Translations under genes and position numbers: made by a program
Shown here: piece by piece, positions 35,441 through 39,418 of the stretch
How positions within the stretch are numbered: the first letter of the stretch is position 1
Layout of the letters: every line of letters starts with the position of its first letter
The notes under the pieces: generated by a model
What the model saw: only the letters and a program-made list of their open reading frames with translations
Database searches by the model: none
What the model was told of the DNA's origin: nothing
From: Planctomycetota bacterium
Lineage (GTDB): Bacteria; Planctomycetota; JAJSAM01
Direction of reading: 5' to 3'
Assembly (NCBI GenBank): GCA_025459285.1
Contig: JALOQY010000016.1
Coordinates: forward strand, 1-39,418
Length of the DNA: 39,418 nt

Positions 35441-37183
35441 GTGGAACCCTACGTCGTCATCGCCCGGAGATACCGCCCGCTCGCCTTCGGCGAGGTGCTG
35501 GGGCAGGAGCCGATCGCCCGCACGCTCGTCCACGCGATCGAGACCGGACGCATCGCCCACGCCTACCTCTTCTCCGGTCCGCGGGGCATCGGGAAGACCT
35601 CCATGGCGCGGATCCTCGCCAAGGCGCTCTGCTGCCAGAAGTCCGAGGGGCCGACCCCGAACCCCTGTGGAGAGTGCGAGGTCTGCCGTGGCGTGGGGCG
35701 GGGGGACGACCTCGACGTGATCGAGATCGACGGGGCCAGCAACCGCGGCATCGAGGAGGTGCGGACGCTCCGCGACAATGCCCGCTACCGCCCGGCCCGC
35801 GCGCGCCAGAAGATCTACATCATCGACGAAGTCCACATGCTCACGGTGGAGGCGTTCAACGCCCTGCTGAAGATCCTCGAGGAGCCGCCGCCCCACGTGA
35901 AGTTCATCTTCGCCACCACGGAGTCGCACCGGGTCCCGGCGACGATCCTCTCCCGCTGCCAGCGGTTCGACTTCCGGAGGATCCCCACCCGCACGATCGT
36001 GGAGCGACTCCGCGAGATCTGCGCGCAGGAAGGGATGAAGGCGGAAGATGGCGTCCTCTTCGGGGTGGCGCGCGCCTCGGCGGGCGGCATGCGGGATGCC
36101 CAGTCGCTCCTCGACCAGCTCATCACGCTCGGCGGCGGCGAGGCGCGGACGGAGGACCTCGAGGGGCTGATCGGAACCGTCTCGGGCCGGCGGATGGAGG
36201 ATCTCCTCGCCGCCGTGGCGAAGGGGGACGATGCCGGGGCCCTTGCGGTCTTCGGCGAGGCGTACGAGCGCGGGGTGGATGCCCCGGAGTTCCTGAAACA
36301 GCTCGTGGATACCGTGCGGGACTTCCTCGTGCTGCTCTCCTGCGGCCCCGACACCGACCTCGTGGAGCAGACGCCGGACGCCCGCGTCTCACTCGCCGCC
36401 ATGGCCCGGGAGTGGGGGAAGCCCCGCGTGCTCTATGCCCTCGGTCTCCTCACCGAGACCCTGAAGACGGTGAAGGCGGTGGGCGAGGGCCGCGCGCTGG
36501 TCGAGCTGGCCCTCGCACGGCTTTGCGGCATGGGCCGGCTGCGGACCCTCGACGAGGTGCTGGCGGACTTCGAGGACCTCGCGCGGCGGCTCTCCGCGGG
36601 CGGGGGGGCGCCGAGGCTCGCGGCCCCGGTTCCGGCACCGGCCGCGGCCCCGGCGCCGTCCGCCGCGGGGCCGGCTCCGCCGCCCGCCGGCCCGGCAAAG
36701 GGGCCGGAGCGCGGGCTCTTCGGCAACGCCGCCGTCCCGGAGGGGGCGCTGATCGGCGAGGAGGGCGAGAGCCTCACGATCGACCGGGTGCTCGCGGCGT
36801 GGGACGGAGTCCTCGCGAAAATCGCCGAGAGCAGCACCGCGACGACCTCGTTCCTGTCCGCGGGGCGGCCCGTGGGGCTCGAGGGGGACGCCCTGCTGGT
36901 CGGCTTCCCGGAGACCGCCGGGTTCCAGAAAGCGCAGTTCGAGGACCCGGACCGGATCCGTCTCGCCGAGCGGTCGCTCTCGGAGGTGCTCGGCCGGACG
37001 CTCCGGATCCGGACCACCGTGGCGGAGGCCGCCCCCACGCCGGTTCCGGAAGGCGCGGTTCCCGCCCCCGGCGCGGAACGCGCGGTGGGGCGGGAGGAGA
37101 TCGAGCGGATCCACCGCACCCCGATCATCGAGATGCTGAAGAGCCTCTTCCTGGCGAGGCTCGCGTTCGTGGAAAGGACCTGA
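35441..37183 (+). CDS. dnaX: DNA polymerase III subunit gamma/tau
   Basis: ARRYRPLAFGEVLGQEPIARTLVHAIETGRIAHAYLFSGPRGIGKTSMARILAKALCC, Zn-binding Cys cluster, IIDEVHMLTVEAFNALLKILEEPPPHVKFIFATTE. GTG start likely. Confidence 0.96.
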   Translation: MEPYVVIARRYRPLAFGEVLGQEPIARTLVHAIETGRIAHAYLFSGPRGIGKTSMARILAKALCCQKSEGPTPNPCGECEVCRGVGRGDDLDVIEIDGASNRGIEEVRTLRDNARYRPARARQKIYIIDEVHMLTVEAFNALLKILEEPPPHVKFIFATTESHRVPATILSRCQRFDFRRIPTRTIVERLREICAQEGMKAEDGVLFGVARASAGGMRDAQSLLDQLITLGGGEARTEDLEGLIGTVSGRRMEDLLAAVAKGDDAGALAVFGEAYERGVDAPEFLKQLVDTVRDFLVLLSCGPDTDLVEQTPDARVSLAAMAREWGKPRVLYALGLLTETLKTVKAVGEGRALVELALARLCGMGRLRTLDEVLADFEDLARRLSAGGGAPRLAAPVPAPAAAPAPSAAGPAPPPAGPAKGPERGLFGNAAVPEGALIGEEGESLTIDRVLAAWDGVLAKIAESSTATTSFLSAGRPVGLEGDALLVGFPETAGFQKAQFEDPDRIRLAERSLSEVLGRTLRIRTTVAEAAPTPVPEGAVPAPGAERAVGREEIERIHRTPIIEMLKSLFLARLAFVERT

Positions 37184-37184
37184 A

Positions 37185-37523
37185 ATGGCGAGAGGCATGG
37201 GCGGGATGGGCGATATCGGGAACCTGATGAAGCAGGCCCAGCAGATGATGAAGCAGCGGGAGAAGATCCTCGCCGACCTGAAGGAGCGCGTGGTGGACGC
37301 CACGGCCGGCGGCGGGATGGTCACCGCCTTCGTGAACGGGGTCCAGGAACTCGTGAAGCTGAAGCTCGAGCCGGAGGTCGTGGACCCCGCCGAGCGCGAG
37401 ATGCTCGAGGATCTCATCGTCGCGGCCGTGAACGAGGGCGTCCGCAAGAGCAAGGAGCTCTCGGAGCAGGAGATGGGCAAGCTGACCGGCGGGCTCGGTG
37501 GGCTCGGCGGGCTCCTGGGGTAG
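37185..37523 (+). CDS. ybaB: YbaB/EbfC family nucleoid-associated protein
   Basis: GNLMKQAQQMMKQREKILADLKERVVDATAGGGMVTAFVNGVQELVKLKLEPEVVD; between dnaX and recR. Confidence 0.95.
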   Translation: MARGMGGMGDIGNLMKQAQQMMKQREKILADLKERVVDATAGGGMVTAFVNGVQELVKLKLEPEVVDPAEREMLEDLIVAAVNEGVRKSKELSEQEMGKLTGGLGGLGGLLG

Positions 37524-37529
37524 GACACG

Positions 37530-38132
37530 ATGGCCCAGGGCTATTCCGAGCCGGTCGAGCGCCTCCTGTCGGAGCTGTCGAAGCTGCCCGGCGTCGGCCA
37601 GCGCACCGCCGAGAGGCTCGCCTACCACCTCCTCCGCCAATCCCCGGACGAGGCGATGAAGCTCGCGATCGCCATCCGCGACGTGAAGAAGCTCGTGAAG
37701 CCCTGCGGGGTCTGCGGGAACCCCGACGAGACCGACCCCTGCCGGGTCTGCGCCGACCCGGAGCGTGACCGGTCGGTCATCCTCGTGGTGGAGACCCCGA
37801 AGGACCTCGCGGCGATCGAGCGCTGCGGCGCGTACCGGGGCGTCTACCACGTCCTCGGGGGGCGAATCGCCCCGCTCGACGGCCTCGGTCCGGAGGATCT
37901 CCGGCTCGCCGAACTCACGAAGCGGATCGGCCCCGAGGTCCGCGAGGTCGTCCTCGGCACGAACCCCGACCTGGAAGGGGATGGCACCGCGCTCTACCTC
38001 CGGCGGATCCTCACGGGGAAGCCGGTGAAGCTCTCCCGCCTCGCCCGCGGCCTCCCCGCCGGCTCCTCGATCGAGTACGCCTCCGGCGCCGTCCTCGCCG
38101 AGGCCGTCTCCCGCCGCACGACGGTGGATTGA
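37530..38132 (+). CDS. recR: Recombination mediator protein RecR
   Basis: ELSKLPGVGQRTAERLAYHLL, CGVCGNPDETDPCRVC zinc finger, VVETPKDLAAIERCGAYRGVYHVLGGRIAPLDGLGPEDL Toprim. Confidence 0.97.
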   Translation: MAQGYSEPVERLLSELSKLPGVGQRTAERLAYHLLRQSPDEAMKLAIAIRDVKKLVKPCGVCGNPDETDPCRVCADPERDRSVILVVETPKDLAAIERCGAYRGVYHVLGGRIAPLDGLGPEDLRLAELTKRIGPEVREVVLGTNPDLEGDGTALYLRRILTGKPVKLSRLARGLPAGSSIEYASGAVLAEAVSRRTTVD

Positions 38133-38224
38133 CCGGACGATCCGCTCCGCCCCGCGCCGGACGGAGCGGGGAACGCGCGGCGGGGAGGGGATCGGGTCAG
38201 CGCCCTCCGGGCGGCGTCTCCCCT

Positions 38225-38271
38225 GGCAACCCGTCGCCGAGGGGCTGTCGTGCTTACGGCGACGGGCTGCC
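38225..38271. repeat. Intergenic inverted repeat (copy 3 of hairpin family)
   Basis: GGCAACCCGTCGCCG ... CGGCGACGGGCTGCC; close to copy 1 (CCCGTCGCCGAGRGGCT...ACGGCGACGGGC). Confidence 0.75.
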
Positions 38272-38397
38272 TGGACGGAGGGAGTTTAAGCAAACTCCGT
38301 GCCCGTGCTAGAATCCACTCCACGAAGCCCGGCGGGCGGGCCGATCAGGGAGCGGTGAACGCATGAGTGGCAGCAGGAACGAGCGGGAGCAGGGTCG

Positions 38398-39418
38398 ATG
38401 AGCAACATGCGCCTCGACATGTCCCTCCAGCAGCGACCGGAGCTCCAGCTTCGCCTCGCGCCGCAGATCATCCAGTCGATCGAGATCCTGCAGCTCCCCG
38501 CGCTCGACCTGAAGGACATGATCGAGGAGGAACTGCTCGAGAACGAGACTCTCGAGGTCCGGGACGCTCCGGAGGTCCGCGAGCCCACGCCCCTCGACCG
38601 GGCGAACCGGGAGGCCCACGAGAACGAGGAGTTCGAGGCCGCGTACGACCGGCTCGAACGGATGATGGAGGACGAGGGCTCCTACAGTTACGCCCGCCGG
38701 CGGCCCGAGCTGACGGAGGATGGCAAGGACAAGAAGCTCGAGGCGCTCCAGAACACGGCCGCGCGCGCCCCCGGACTGAAGGAGAGCCTCATCGCGCAGC
38801 TCACCTTCGAGAGCGTCCCCGACCGTCTCGTGCCGCTCGTGCGGGCGATCATCTACTCGCTCGACGAGGCCGGCTACCTCCTGTATCCCCTGGAGGAAGT
38901 CCTCCGCATCGTCAACGGGAACGCGGAGTGCGAGGAACCGTGGACGACGGAGGAGGCCGAGGCGGCCATCCGGATCGTCCAGGACCTCGAACCGCGGGGG
39001 GTGGGTGCGCGGAACCTCGCCGAGGGGCTGTTCCTCCAGATCAAGGACGACGCCGAGGACGTCGATCTCATGCGTCGCCTCGTACGCGACCACCTCGACG
39101 AGGTGGAGAAGAACCGGGTGCCGAAGATCGCCCGGGATCTCGGGGTCTCCGTGGAGAAGGTCAACGAGTTGATCGAGCGGGTGGCGCGACTCGACCCCCG
39201 GCCGGGGGCGGCCCTGGCTTCGACGGAGACCTACTACATCACCCCGGATGTGATGCTCGAGTGGGAGGACGGGGACTACCAGGTGCGGCTGGAGAACGGC
39301 TACATCCCGGCTCTCCGGATCAGCCCGCGGTACCTCCGCCTCCTCCACGATCACCGGCAGGACCCCAAGGTCCGCGAGCACATCAAGAAGAAGATCGAGG
39401 CCGCGCGCTGGCTCATCG
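38398..39418 (+). CDS. rpoN: RNA polymerase sigma-54 factor (3' truncated by window)
   Basis: MSNMRLDMSLQQRPELQLRLAPQIIQSIEILQLPALDLKDMIEEELLENETLE (region I), VQDLEPRGVGARNLAEGLFLQI; open to window end, so absent from + strand ORF track. Confidence 0.95.
   Translation, partial: MSNMRLDMSLQQRPELQLRLAPQIIQSIEILQLPALDLKDMIEEELLENETLEVRDAPEVREPTPLDRANREAHENEEFEAAYDRLERMMEDEGSYSYARRRPELTEDGKDKKLEALQNTAARAPGLKESLIAQLTFESVPDRLVPLVRAIIYSLDEAGYLLYPLEEVLRIVNGNAECEEPWTTEEAEAAIRIVQDLEPRGVGARNLAEGLFLQIKDDAEDVDLMRRLVRDHLDEVEKNRVPKIARDLGVSVEKVNELIERVARLDPRPGAALASTETYYITPDVMLEWEDGDYQVRLENGYIPALRISPRYLRLLHDHRQDPKVREHIKKKIEAARWLI

Noticed and set aside
35412-35442. GGGGCGCCC...GGGCGCCC palindromes before dnaX as a dedicated terminator of SRP RNA
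   Set aside because: No U-tract and short self-palindromic arms; could be a terminator or chance in GC-rich DNA, not enough to call.
36600-36720. Programmed frameshift site in dnaX (gamma/tau)
   Set aside because: No A6 slippery stretch or obvious SD-like stimulator; the Ala/Pro-rich linker is ordinary for DnaX.
1-39418. CRISPR arrays, tRNA, rRNA, transposases, toxin-antitoxin or phage genes
   Set aside because: No direct-repeat arrays, no tRNA-like TTCRANYC contexts noticed, no transposase or phage-like proteins recognised in any frame.

Overview
High-GC bacterial chromosomal window, densely coding, with no phage, IS or CRISPR content that I could recognise. Gene content: TonB-dependent receptor C-terminus (5' truncated), a large CarboxypepD_reg-repeat protein, DUF1015-serA-serC, a secreted hypothetical, threonine aldolase, phosphohexomutase, lipA, SAM hydroxide adenosyltransferase, larC, a Ser/Thr kinase with an apparent frameshift, metallophosphoesterase, alpha/beta hydrolase, aminotransferase, SH3-domain protein, histidine kinase plus NtrC-like regulator, SpoIID-like lipoprotein, ruvB, menG/ubiE, CPBP protease, ubiX, ubiA, a compact uncharacterised operon (30365-35074), SRP RNA, dnaX, ybaB, recR and rpoN (3' truncated). 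The standout is the 30365-35074 operon. It encodes three consecutive small coiled-coil proteins, at least one with a clear ESCRT-III/Snf7 (CHMP-like) layout including an alpha5-like segment and a C-terminal MIM1-like motif. These are followed immediately by a Vps4-like AAA ATPase whose N-terminus reads as an MIT-type three-helix domain. The operon is flanked by a possible winged-helix protein and a membrane protein with a possible PH-like domain. I read this as a candidate bacterial ESCRT-III/Vps4 membrane-remodelling system. Secondary points: an NtrC-family regulator lacking the GAFTGA loop, a CTG-initiated lipoprotein overlapping the ruvB stop, a family of dispersed intergenic hairpins sharing a CCCGTCG core, and an SRP RNA with a substitution in a normally conserved position.
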